Assembly: GCA_029821735.1 (NCBI GenBank)
Contig: JALGSU010000021.1
Span: 166,333-230,332 of the forward strand
Direction: 5' to 3'
Length of the DNA: 64,000 nt
From: Candidatus Zipacnadia bacterium
Lineage (GTDB): Bacteria > Armatimonadota > Zipacnadia > Zipacnadales > UBA5352
Shown here: positions 1 to 7,449 of the stretch, piece after piece
How the letters are laid out: each line of letters starts with the position of its first letter
How positions within the stretch are numbered: the first letter of the stretch is position 1
The notes under the pieces: generated by a model
Told to the model about the DNA's origin: nothing
The model's input: the letters and a program-made list of their open reading frames with translations, nothing else
Databases searched by the model: none
Program-made: the position numbers and the translations under genes

Positions 1-726
1 TCAGCCCAGTCTATCGACTGCGGCGCGGAAACGTCCTGTCGCGTCGGCCATGCTCGCGGGCTCTGCGCCCGTAACGATGGCCCCGATCAGCAGCGCTGCC
101 ACTCCCGCGTCGGCCAGCGGCGCCACCTCCTCGGGGAGGATGGCCTTCTGGCTCGGCACCACCACGGGCAGACTCGAGCGATGCACGATTTCGGCGTACA
201 AGCTCACATCCGCGGCCACGAGCTGCTGGCCATACGCTTCGTGCGGCAGCACCGACGCCTCGATCATTGACGGGCGCGAGGCGTCGGCGGTGTGCTCAAT
301 CAGCCCCCAAGGACTTGCCTGCGACGAAAATGCCACCATCACCGACATGGCGCACTCGTCCATGCGCAGCATCCACGCTGGCATGTCCTCCGAATACAGG
401 TCGAAGAAGTCCACACCGAGCGCCGCCAGTCGCAGCATCTCGTCGCGTGTGGCCAAGCCCTCGCCCGCACCCGGAACGATCCCGACGGGCAGGCCCAGCG
501 ACACAATCTCCGCGATGCGATCGGCCTCTTCATCCAGCGTGCCGGTGCTCAGCCCACTCGCGTGGTGATGCAGCCCGATATGGACCTTGAGGCCCTGCGC
601 CCCGGCTTCGAGCGCTGCGCGCGCCAGCTCGATGTCGTTACGCGGCAGGCTGACCAGCAGGTGGAAGCCATCTGCCAGCATCTGCTCCGTGCACGCGGGC
701 CGATTGGCTTTGCTGGTCGGGCCCAT
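1..726 (-). CDS. TIM-barrel-like protein of unknown function
   Basis: I do not recognise a specific family. The product is 241 residues, soluble, with no signal peptide. Alternating beta/alpha segments look like a TIM barrel, and the C-terminal stretch (AGVAALLIGAIVTG) resembles the phosphate-binding loop that closes many barrels such as indole-glycerol-phosphate synthase or KDPG-aldolase-like enzymes. The chosen ATG at 726 overlaps the TGA of the upstream frame as TGATG and has a GAGGAG Shine-Dalgarno 8 nt before it; an in-frame GTG lies directly upstream. The frame stays open further upstream but that extension is low-complexity read-through of the neighbouring gene. It is last in a unit with apgM, so a role in sugar or triose metabolism is possible but is only inference. 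Confidence 0.8.
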   Translation of the reverse strand: MGPTSKANRPACTEQMLADGFHLLVSLPRNDIELARAALEAGAQGLKVHIGLHHHASGLSTGTLDEEADRIAEIVSLGLPVGIVPGAGEGLATRDEMLRLAALGVDFFDLYSEDMPAWMLRMDECAMSVMVAFSSQASPWGLIEHTADASRPSMIEASVLPHEAYGQQLVAADVSLYAEIVHRSSLPVVVPSQKAILPEEVAPLADAGVAALLIGAIVTGAEPASMADATGRFRAAVDRLG

Positions 727-950
727 CACGGTGACTCCTCGGGCCAATACTGCGCCACGGGCAGGACAATTCGTATATGCGTTACCCCCGCCAGCGCGGT
801 GTACGCCTTGCGCGTCAGGGGCACGTAAGGATTCAGACTCCCTTTGATCCGCCGGATACTCGCGCCCTCGACCGGCTCCTCTGGAGCGTCCGGGTCGATC
901 ACTATGCGCGGCATGTTCTGCCACGGACCGCCCTTGATCCGGGCCTGCAC
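726..950 (-). pseudogene. C-terminal fragment of frameshifted secreted protein
   Basis: This is the third of three consecutive minus-strand frames that read as one protein. It begins in mid-domain (QARIKGGPWQNMPRIV), continues from the frame ending near 960-975, and stops at 726-728, coupled to the TIM-barrel gene. No ribosome-binding site fits an independent start. I read it as the end of the gene that starts at 1893. Confidence 0.6.
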
Positions 951-1225
951 CAGGCAGCGCGCAAGCGCACCATCCAGTCATCGTGCCCGCCGGTCACGTC
1001 GTCCGCCCGGTAGTTGGGCGCGAGGAAGCCCGCGAACAGCGGCGCGATGCCCTCCCACGATGGGTCCAGCGCGCTGATCGGGCCAATCACCATCCACTGG
1101 GTGGTGCTGACCACGTAGGACATCTCAGGGCTCGCGGCGTGTCCCCTCGGAATGATCTGGAAGCCCCCGACCATCCCCGGTGGCGACGTCGAGATGTCGA
1201 TGACGCCCGCGTGGTTGGCGCGCAC
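902..1225 (-). pseudogene. Middle fragment of frameshifted secreted protein
   Basis: This is the second of three frames of the same gene. From about residue 1 (VRANHAGVIDIS) to about residue 90 (GGHDDWMV) the amino-acid composition is protein-like. After that it turns arginine-rich, which marks the next frame change near 960-975. The first change lies near 1225 in a GC-rich run of alternating cgcg. It should be read together with 1087-1893 and 726-950. Confidence 0.55.
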
Positions 1226-1893
1226 GCGACCGCAGTGCCGATGGGCTTCTCTTCGCCGTCCGCGTAGCGCAGCGAGATGATCCCGCCGAATGTGTTCTCA
1301 AAGATCAACTGTGAGACCGGTCGCGCTGGCGAGCGCACCGTGATAACGAGCACGTCTCCATCGGCGGGCGCGTAATCAGGGCTCAATGGCTCGAGCCGCC
1401 CCTCGCGCTCAACGGCCACTGGCGAGTTGACGGTGGGGGACAGCCCCCCGCCGAAAATGCCCTCGCCCCCCGGGATGTCGGTGGCTGCTGTAGCCGTCTG
1501 GTGCCCGACCGCAGCGCCCGTCACCGTTCCGGCTGGCGTGAGACTGAAGATCATGCCTCGGCCCGTCTCCGGGTTGGCCGCAACCGTGATGTGAATGGCG
1601 TTGACCGCCGTGGCGCAGACAGAACTGTCCGCGGCCCATTTGCTGGCGGTGAAGCCCTTCGGGTTGACGATGGTCGCTGGCGTAACGATGCTGCCGATGC
1701 GCACCCAGCTCCCGCCACCGTCGCGACTGGCGTCGATCGCTCCGCCCGCAGTGTTGGTGACGCGGATGCGGAAGGCCTCGGTACCGCTGGCCTCGTTCTC
1801 GGCAGCCACCTCTGGCGATATGCCCGGCACGCCCTCGTCGGCGACCGACGTCAGGGACAGCGCGAGCAGCGCGATCACCAGGAAGTGACGCAT
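1087..1893 (-). CDS. Secreted protein of unknown function, 5' part (frameshifted)
   Basis: The N-terminus MRHFLVIALLALSLTSVADE is a clear Sec signal peptide. The ATG at 1893 was chosen because the longer in-frame start at 1920 overlaps the upstream gene. The mature part has short beta-rich segments (RVTNTAGGAIDASRDGG and later strands) suggesting a beta-sandwich. From about residue 230 the frame turns into arginine/serine-rich nonsense, while the sensible sequence continues in the frame of 902-1225 and then 726-950. Joined, the protein would be about 385 residues. It starts 4 bp after the apgM stop, so it is co-transcribed. No enzyme motif was found, so the function is unknown. Confidence 0.7.
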   Translation of the reverse strand: MRHFLVIALLALSLTSVADEGVPGISPEVAAENEASGTEAFRIRVTNTAGGAIDASRDGGGSWVRIGSIVTPATIVNPKGFTASKWAADSSVCATAVNAIHITVAANPETGRGMIFSLTPAGTVTGAAVGHQTATAATDIPGGEGIFGGGLSPTVNSPVAVEREGRLEPLSPDYAPADGDVLVITVRSPARPVSQLIFENTFGGIISLRYADGEEKPIGTAVACAPTTRASSTSRRRHRGWSGASRSFRGDTPRALRCPTWSAPPSGW

Positions 1894-1897
1894 GGCG

Positions 1898-3151
1898 TCA
1901 GGCCCCGAACTTGTGCGCAACGCCCATGTAATTGGTCAACACGTTCATGACTTCCATCCCGCGCAGGTGCCCGAGCGAGCCCTTCGATACCGCGCGCTCG
2001 CCGAATGTCGTCACGTCGTCGGGGCGCAGACCGTTGCCCACGAACGCGATAGGCACTGCGTCTCCAGAGTGATCCATGAGCGAGCAGGGAGTGCAGTGGT
2101 CGGCCGTGACCGCCAGAGTCGTCTTGTTCATGTCCAGCGTGTCCAGCAGGTAAGCGACGGCGCGATCCACCTTGGCAATCGCTTCCATCTTCAACTTGCA
2201 GTCGCCGTCATGTCCGCCCAGGTCGGGGCATTTGATGTTAGCCAACACGAAGTCGTGGTCCTCGAGCGCAGCAACCACTGCGCGGGCGATGGCCGTCTCG
2301 TCCGTGTCCTGCCCTCCGGTCGCGCCCGCCACCTCGATGACGTCCATGTCGAGATACTTGCCCAGTCCTCGAACGAGGTCGACTTCGACGATCATGGCGC
2401 CGTTAAGACCATACCGATCTTCGAACGCCTGCAGATGGACTGCGGTGCCTGCGCCTCGCGGCAACGCGACGTTCGCGGGCAGTTCGCCCGCCGCGCGCCG
2501 CGCGACGTTCACTGGATGCCCATCCATGATGTCATGGGCACGGCGCACGAACTCGTTGATTATGCGCGCGGTCTTTATCGCGGCGCTCGGACTCTCCGCG
2601 CCCTCGAGGGCCTCGCATCGCCAGTAGTCAACGCCCGCCTCGTGCGGATCCACTTCGCTGATCTCGTGGGAGAGATTCGGCCCCCGCAGAACCAGCGCCG
2701 CTCGGTGCTCCACCGACGGCTTGAAAATGATCTGTACGTCCTCGATCATTGACATGTTTGTGGAGATAGCGGCTGCGAGCTGGTCCGTACCTTCCTTGAT
2801 CCGGCCGGCTCGTCGGTCGATGATCTTGTGGCCCTCGACCGTCGAGAAGTTGCAGCGGAACGCCACGTCGCCGGGCTTGACCTCGATACCGACGCCTCGG
2901 GCCTCGAATGGCCCGCGGCCTCGGTAGTACTCGAAGGGATCAAAGCCGAGGATGGACATGTGCGCCGTGTCGCTGCCCGCCGGAATGCCGGGGGCGATGG
3001 GGAACATCAGGCCAGTCTCACCGCGCGCGGCCACGGCGTCCAGCGCCGGTGTGGCCTGTGCCTCCAGGCTGGTCTGACCGTCCAGAGCCGGCACCGGGCG
3101 TCCGCCCATTCCGTCCCCAATGAAGATAACGCCTTTGGTTGCTTCGCTCAA
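1898..3151 (-). CDS. apgM: 2,3-bisphosphoglycerate-independent phosphoglycerate mutase, archaeal type
   Basis: The enzyme interconverts 3- and 2-phosphoglycerate without a 2,3-BPG cofactor and belongs to the alkaline-phosphatase superfamily. Visible family features are the N-terminal metal site GDGMGG (Asp about 13), the phosphoserine motif AGSDTAHMS (Ser about 60), and C-terminal metal ligands in KCPDLGGHDGD and TADHCTPC. The length of 417 residues suits the archaeal/ApgM branch, not the roughly 510-residue GpmI. I prefer the TTG at 3151 because GGAGGA lies about 7 nt upstream; an ATG at 3172 is the alternative. It is first in a three-gene minus-strand unit behind a good promoter. Bacterial carriers of ApgM are known but less usual. 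Confidence 0.92.
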   Translation of the reverse strand: MSEATKGVIFIGDGMGGRPVPALDGQTSLEAQATPALDAVAARGETGLMFPIAPGIPAGSDTAHMSILGFDPFEYYRGRGPFEARGVGIEVKPGDVAFRCNFSTVEGHKIIDRRAGRIKEGTDQLAAAISTNMSMIEDVQIIFKPSVEHRAALVLRGPNLSHEISEVDPHEAGVDYWRCEALEGAESPSAAIKTARIINEFVRRAHDIMDGHPVNVARRAAGELPANVALPRGAGTAVHLQAFEDRYGLNGAMIVEVDLVRGLGKYLDMDVIEVAGATGGQDTDETAIARAVVAALEDHDFVLANIKCPDLGGHDGDCKLKMEAIAKVDRAVAYLLDTLDMNKTTLAVTADHCTPCSLMDHSGDAVPIAFVGNGLRPDDVTTFGERAVSKGSLGHLRGMEVMNVLTNYMGVAHKFGA

Positions 3152-3197
3152 GGGTCTTCCTCCATTCGTCATTTCCAGTGCGCGAAAGCGCTTCGCG

Positions 3198-3227
3198 ATT
3201 GTACGACATCGCAAAGGGGCGAGTCAA
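3198..3227 (-). promoter_or_regulatory. Sigma70-type promoter of the apgM unit
   Basis: On the minus strand TTGACT (plus 3222-3227) and TACAAT (plus 3198-3203) are separated by 18 bp. This is a near-consensus housekeeping promoter about 40 nt upstream of the preferred TTG start. The CGCGAAAGCGCTTCGCG palindrome at plus 3181-3197 lies at the expected transcript start and could form a 5' hairpin or an operator. Confidence 0.6.
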
Positions 3228-3355
3228 GAAATGCCTGACTATGGGCGACCGCGCGCATATTCGAGCCGCGACCGGCTCAAGTTCGCGGACATGGCGCCGA
3301 TATGGGGGGTGATCAGTGTAGACATCGCTATCATCGGTCAGGACGAGGCGCAGCG

Positions 3356-3637
3356 ATGAGACAGGCACAACTCCGCGGCAGCAGGCGTGCGCGCATCTTG
3401 GTGGGCTTGGCGTTGTTCGGGTCGCTAACCACGGTCATGGTTCCCTGCTTCGGGCCCATGGGCGAGAAGGCCACCCAGCGAGCGAGCGTGTCGATCACTC
3501 TCCCGGCGCCCGACGTACCCGTTCCGGCGATGCCGACCGCCAGCGTGGGCGACCAGTACCATGACTGGTCGCGGATGGCATACCTGGTTGATGCCGGCGT
3601 CAGGCTCATCGGGACGCGTCAGAGCCCCACCCACTGA
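3356..3637 (+). CDS. Small protein with one hydrophobic segment, unknown function
   Basis: The predicted product is 93 residues. A basic N-terminus (RGSRRAR) is followed by one hydrophobic segment, roughly residues 15-32, which would be a membrane anchor or signal peptide. The rest is proline-rich. The frame has strong G/C at third codon positions, as its neighbours do, and GAGG 7 nt before the ATG supports this start. No family is recognised. A 92-residue antisense ORF over the same bases has poorer codon structure. The remainder of the 3173-3749 gap holds the apgM promoter and nothing else I can name. Confidence 0.45.
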   Translation: MRQAQLRGSRRARILVGLALFGSLTTVMVPCFGPMGEKATQRASVSITLPAPDVPVPAMPTASVGDQYHDWSRMAYLVDAGVRLIGTRQSPTH

Positions 3638-3749
3638 GAGCCCCCAGCAGCCACAGCCCAGTGCCCCAAAGACGTTACGATCCCCGAGGGACAAAGCGAA
3701 GCGCGCAGGTCGGATGGCCTGTGTGCTTGAGTATGCATTACGCTCGGGA

Positions 3750-4445
3750 CTAGGCGTCTGGCTCAAAGCGGTAGCCGAAGCGTGCGATGGTGAGGATGCG
3801 TCGCGGCTCGCGACCGTCTTCGTTGAGCTTGCGGCGCAGGCGGCCGATGTGCACATCGAGCGTGCGGGTGCGCACTCCTCGAGGGTATCCCCATACCATC
3901 TTCAGCAGGTCTTCTGAACTCACAGGCTGACCGGCGTTCTCGGCCAGCACCCACATCAGTCGGGCTTCCATGGGTGTGAGCTGCACGTCCTGGCCGTCGA
4001 CGGTCAGGATGTGCGAATCTCGATCAACCGCAACATCGCCGAAATCCAGCACCCTCTCCTCGCTCAAACGCGACGCGTGAGGGTCCGCGCGCCGCAGCGA
4101 TGCTCGTACCCGTGCCATGAACTCCTCCGGATCGTACGGTGCGCAGATGTAGTCGTCCGCACCCAGCTCCAGCGCCAGAACCCGGTCCAGTTCGGACCGC
4201 CGGGCGCTCACGATAATCAACGGCGCTTCCGTATCCGTACGCAGGCGCCTGCAGACATCCAGACCGTCGATGTCGGGCTGAACGATGTCAAGAACGATCA
4301 GGTCGGGCTGGAGCCGTCGCTGCTTTGCGAGCGCTTCGCCTCCGGACCCGGCAATGCTTACGCGGTAGGGGCCACGCTCCAGTTCGTGGCGCATTCGCGC
4401 CGCGGTGAGCGGGTCGGCTGCGGCCAGTAGGACATCAGCTTGCAT
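3750..4445 (-). CDS. OmpR/PhoB-type response regulator with degenerate receiver
   Basis: The 231-residue protein has an N-terminal receiver domain (1-115) and a C-terminal winged-helix DNA-binding domain (130-230) with the usual signatures LTPMEARLMWVL, VRTRTLDVHIGRLRRKL and FGYRFEP. The phosphoacceptor Asp53 (IVLDIVQPD) is present. The acidic pair normally found near residue 10 is reduced to one Asp (AADP), and the invariant Lys of the KP motif is Ala102 (ICAPYDP). Phosphorylation switching may therefore be lost or altered. No histidine kinase is adjacent. A GAGGAG Shine-Dalgarno precedes the ATG. It faces the dehydrogenase gene divergently across 125 bp. Confidence 0.93.
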   Translation of the reverse strand: MQADVLLAAADPLTAARMRHELERGPYRVSIAGSGGEALAKQRRLQPDLIVLDIVQPDIDGLDVCRRLRTDTEAPLIIVSARRSELDRVLALELGADDYICAPYDPEEFMARVRASLRRADPHASRLSEERVLDFGDVAVDRDSHILTVDGQDVQLTPMEARLMWVLAENAGQPVSSEDLLKMVWGYPRGVRTRTLDVHIGRLRRKLNEDGREPRRILTIARFGYRFEPDA

Positions 4446-4570
4446 TGGCGTCTCCTCGTGGATATACTCATGTGGTGCTGCGTGTCGTGGAACCGAAAGG
4501 GCTTAATATATATATCCGCCCCCGGGCGCTCACTCTTGAGCGCGTCGCGCGACGGTGAGGAGAAGTGACG
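4446..4570. promoter_or_regulatory. Divergent intergenic region with AT-rich core
   Basis: The region separates the response regulator (minus) from the DapB-like gene (plus). An AT-only run around 4504-4515 (ttaatatatata) stands out in this GC-rich DNA and could supply -10 elements in both directions. I found no convincing -35 boxes. The response regulator may autoregulate here, which is inference only. Confidence 0.3.
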
Positions 4571-5560
4571 ATGGCCGGACACAAGACTCTGCATGTGGGC
4601 CTCGGGCCCATCGGCCGCGAGATCATCGCAGCGGCGACGAAGAGCGGCCGCTGCGAGCCCGTAGCAGCAGTCGATATCGATCCGGATATGACCGGCCGGA
4701 CGCTGGCAGATATCATGCAGATCGATGGAGTTCCCGATGTGGTGGTCAGCGCGGACCTCGCCGAAGCGGCGGCCATCGCGGTCGAACAGGGCGCTACCGC
4801 TGCCCTGGTCGCCACCGGGTCGCACGTTGAGCAGGTTGCCCCGCAATTCGAGACGCTCATGGCGGCGGGACTGAACTGCGTGAGCACCTGCGAGGAGATG
4901 ATCTTCCCCTGGCTGCGGGCTGATGCCGCCGCCGATGAGCTTGATGCCGCAGCGCGCGCGGCGGGCGTCAGCCTGCTCGGTGCCGGTGTGAACCCCGGGT
5001 TCGTGCTCGATCTGTTGCCCTTCGTGACTACGCGCGTGTGTCAGACGGTTTCGGCGATCTACGCCACGCGCATCGTCAACGGCAGCGTGCGTCGGCAGCA
5101 GCTTCAGGCCAAGATTGGCAGTGGCCTGAGCGAGGACGAGTTCCGCGCTCGTGCGGCCAATGACGCCATCGGACACGTCGGTCTTGGCGAGTCGGCGGCA
5201 CTGCTGGCGGACTCGCTGGGCTGGTCGTGGGACAACATCGAACAATCGATAGAGCCGGTCATCGCTGATGTCGACGTAAAGACCGAGTACTTCGACGTCA
5301 AGCGCGGGCAGGTCCGGGGTCAGGCGCAGACGCTGAAACTCGTCGCGCCGCAGGGAGTCATCGAGATGGAGCTGATCATGGCGCTCGATGAGCCATCCAT
5401 GGACGCTGTGCGCGTGGAGGGTGAGCCACCCGTCGAGTTGGTTGTCGAGGGCGGCATCCACGGCGACCGCGCGACTGCGGGCACGGTCATCAACTTCGTC
5501 ACTCCGTGCATCAAGGCCGCACCTGGACTGCGCACGGTCACCGATGTCCCACTGAGCTAA
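4571..5560 (+). CDS. DapB-fold NAD(P)H-dependent dehydrogenase (2,4-diaminopentanoate dehydrogenase-like)
   Basis: The 329-residue protein starts with a Rossmann motif (HVGLGPIGREI) followed by VAAVDIDP and LVATGSH, matching the dihydrodipicolinate-reductase N-terminal domain as found in 2,4-diaminopentanoate dehydrogenases of ornithine fermentation. The GVNPGF segment and the C-terminal beta-rich domain (GIHGDRATAGTVINF) fit that branch and not true DapB, which is about 270 residues. The ATG at 4571 has AGGAG 8 nt upstream; the GTG at 4565 would be only 2 nt from it. The physiological substrate cannot be read from the sequence, and no ornithine-pathway neighbours are present. Confidence 0.8.
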   Translation: MAGHKTLHVGLGPIGREIIAAATKSGRCEPVAAVDIDPDMTGRTLADIMQIDGVPDVVVSADLAEAAAIAVEQGATAALVATGSHVEQVAPQFETLMAAGLNCVSTCEEMIFPWLRADAAADELDAAARAAGVSLLGAGVNPGFVLDLLPFVTTRVCQTVSAIYATRIVNGSVRRQQLQAKIGSGLSEDEFRARAANDAIGHVGLGESAALLADSLGWSWDNIEQSIEPVIADVDVKTEYFDVKRGQVRGQAQTLKLVAPQGVIEMELIMALDEPSMDAVRVEGEPPVELVVEGGIHGDRATAGTVINFVTPCIKAAPGLRTVTDVPLS

Positions 5561-5590
5561 GCGATGCGGGCGGGGGCAGGTGAAGTCGCG

Positions 5591-7339
5591 ATGAGCAGGG
5601 CGCAAGCCCCGGCGCGAAGAGCGCGTCTCATGACGCTTGTGGCGGCACTGATACTCGTGGCGGCTGTCATAGTCGTCTACGGCCAGGTGCGCGGCTTCTC
5701 GTTCCTCATGTGGGACGATGACCGCAACGTCTACGAGAATCCGTTCCTCGTGCCTCTCACCGTGTCGGGCCTCTCCCATGTATGGACTGAGCCATACTTC
5801 GCAAGCTACCTGCCGGTCACGTACACGTTCTGGGGCGGAATCTCGCTGCTGGCCCAGTCCCCTGATCCCGCTTCAGGCATTCCGCTCGATCCCGCGGTAT
5901 TCCACATCGCCAACCTGGTAATGCATGCCGCGGACACGCTACTGGTCTTCTGGCTCCTGCGCCTGCTGGTCGGCGCGGGGTGGCCGGCGTTCGTTGGCGC
6001 GGCTCTCTTTGCGGTGCATCCCTTGCAGGTGGAGACGGTCGCGTGGGTGAGCGGCATGAAGGACCTGCTAACGACCTTCCTCGGCCTGCTCGCCATCATC
6101 TGCTACCTGCGCTATTCGCGCGCTGATGCCGCCACACCCGTCCCAACCCGTCGGCTGTGGTACGCTCTTGGCCTGGGTCTCTACGTACTTGCGCTCCTGT
6201 CCAAGCCCTCGGCGGCGGCTCTGCCGCTCATCGCATGGGGCCTTGATACCGTGATGCTGCGCCGACGTGTCCGCGACGCCACCCTCGCGCTCCTGCCCTG
6301 GGCGCTGCTGGCGTTGCCGGTGCCGCTCATACTGCTTGCGGTGGACCCCGTCACGGTCTCGGTGGGCGCGCAGACTCCCTTCTGGCTCAGGCCGCTGATC
6401 GCCGGCGACGCGTTCGCGTTCTATCTCGGCAAGCTCCTCGCGCCTCACAATATGGGCTTTGATTACGGTCGTACGCTCCCCGTGCTGAGGGCGATGCCGT
6501 GGCTTTACGTGGCGTGGATCGTCCCCGCCTGTCTGGGCTGGATCTTGTGGCGTGTGCGGGGGAGATGGCCGTGGCTGACGGCTGGGGGCGCCTTGTTCCT
6601 CGCCGGCCTCGCGCCCATGCTTGGGCTGGTATCGATCCCCTTCCAGGAATACTCCACGGTCGCAGACCGCTATGTCTACATGGCGATGATGGGGCCCGCC
6701 TTGGCCGTCGCGGGCCTGCTGAGCACGTGGCCATCGCGCCGCCTGTTCGCGGCAGTTCTGCTCATCGTGATGCTCCTCGGGTTTCAGGCGTCGATGCAGA
6801 CCATGTACTGGCGCAACGACGTGGCAGTTTTCGGGCATGCCCTGGAGATGAACCCAGCCAGCTGGGTATCGTACGGGAACATTGGCGTGGCGCTGGTCAA
6901 GACGGGAGACTTTGGGCCAGCCATCCCTTACTTTGAGAAGGCCCTGGAGCTTCGACCTGACGCCATCGAGCCCCGACTGAATCTCGCGTCCGTCCTCCGA
7001 GCGGGGGGGCTCACTGACGATGCCATCGCGCACTTGCGCGAACTCGTGCCGCACTTCCCGGAGCGGGCCGACGTTCACGACTATCTCGCCTCAGCCCTCG
7101 AAGAGGGCGGCCAGGACGACGAGGCCCGCGAGCAGTGGGCAGAGGCGATACGGCTCGAGCCCCGCTTCGTCATGGCCTACTACAACTTGGCAATGTCGCA
7201 ATACCGCGCCGGTCAGGTCGACGAGGCCATCGCCAACTTGCGCAACGCAGTGCGCCTGGCACCTGACTTCGAGCAGGCGCGCCTGTCGCTGGACGCTGTG
7301 CTGGCGGGTCGTGAGCCGCCTCCGCTGCGACAGCCTTGA
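5591..7339 (+). CDS. TMTC-like GT-C family membrane protein with C-terminal TPR repeats
   Basis: The 582-residue protein has a membrane-embedded N-terminal part (about 10-12 hydrophobic segments, residues 15-410) followed by about four TPR repeats (GNIGVALVKTGDF, NLASVLRAGG, DYLASALEEGG, YYNLAMSQYRAGQ). The acidic loop MWDDDRNVYENP after the first membrane segment is typical of GT-C glycosyltransferases of the TMTC/DUF1736 type, which in eukaryotes O-mannosylate proteins. A lipid-linked sugar donor and a surface acceptor would be expected. The ATG at 5591 follows AGGTGA by 7 nt; an earlier ATG at 5564 lacks a good site. It begins 30 bp after the dehydrogenase stop. Confidence 0.82.
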   Translation: MSRAQAPARRARLMTLVAALILVAAVIVVYGQVRGFSFLMWDDDRNVYENPFLVPLTVSGLSHVWTEPYFASYLPVTYTFWGGISLLAQSPDPASGIPLDPAVFHIANLVMHAADTLLVFWLLRLLVGAGWPAFVGAALFAVHPLQVETVAWVSGMKDLLTTFLGLLAIICYLRYSRADAATPVPTRRLWYALGLGLYVLALLSKPSAAALPLIAWGLDTVMLRRRVRDATLALLPWALLALPVPLILLAVDPVTVSVGAQTPFWLRPLIAGDAFAFYLGKLLAPHNMGFDYGRTLPVLRAMPWLYVAWIVPACLGWILWRVRGRWPWLTAGGALFLAGLAPMLGLVSIPFQEYSTVADRYVYMAMMGPALAVAGLLSTWPSRRLFAAVLLIVMLLGFQASMQTMYWRNDVAVFGHALEMNPASWVSYGNIGVALVKTGDFGPAIPYFEKALELRPDAIEPRLNLASVLRAGGLTDDAIAHLRELVPHFPERADVHDYLASALEEGGQDDEAREQWAEAIRLEPRFVMAYYNLAMSQYRAGQVDEAIANLRNAVRLAPDFEQARLSLDAVLAGREPPPLRQP

Positions 7340-7348
7340 GCGCGTCCC

Positions 7349-7369
7349 ACCTCTGCACTCAACAGAGGT
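7349..7369. terminator. Small hairpin after the TPR gene
   Basis: A 7-bp stem (acctctg / cagaggt) has a 7-nt loop and lies 10 nt after the stop at 7339. There is no T-run, so it could be a weak terminator or an RNA-stabilising hairpin ahead of the nucleotidase gene. Confidence 0.3.
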
Positions 7370-7449
7370 CTAAGCCCCGGCAGCAGTGAATCCTCATAGC
7401 ACAGACCTGCATCCGCGTGGTACAGCCGGTCCACACAGGAGGAATTGTC

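Noticed and set aside
3331-3609. 92-residue minus-strand ORF in the apgM/response-regulator gap
   Set aside because: Poorer start context and codon structure than the plus-strand ORF at 3356-3637; it ends in low-complexity Arg/Cys sequence.
4358-5779. 473-residue minus-strand ORF crossing the response regulator and dehydrogenase genes
   Set aside because: It spans the divergent promoter region and two supported genes and has no family features.
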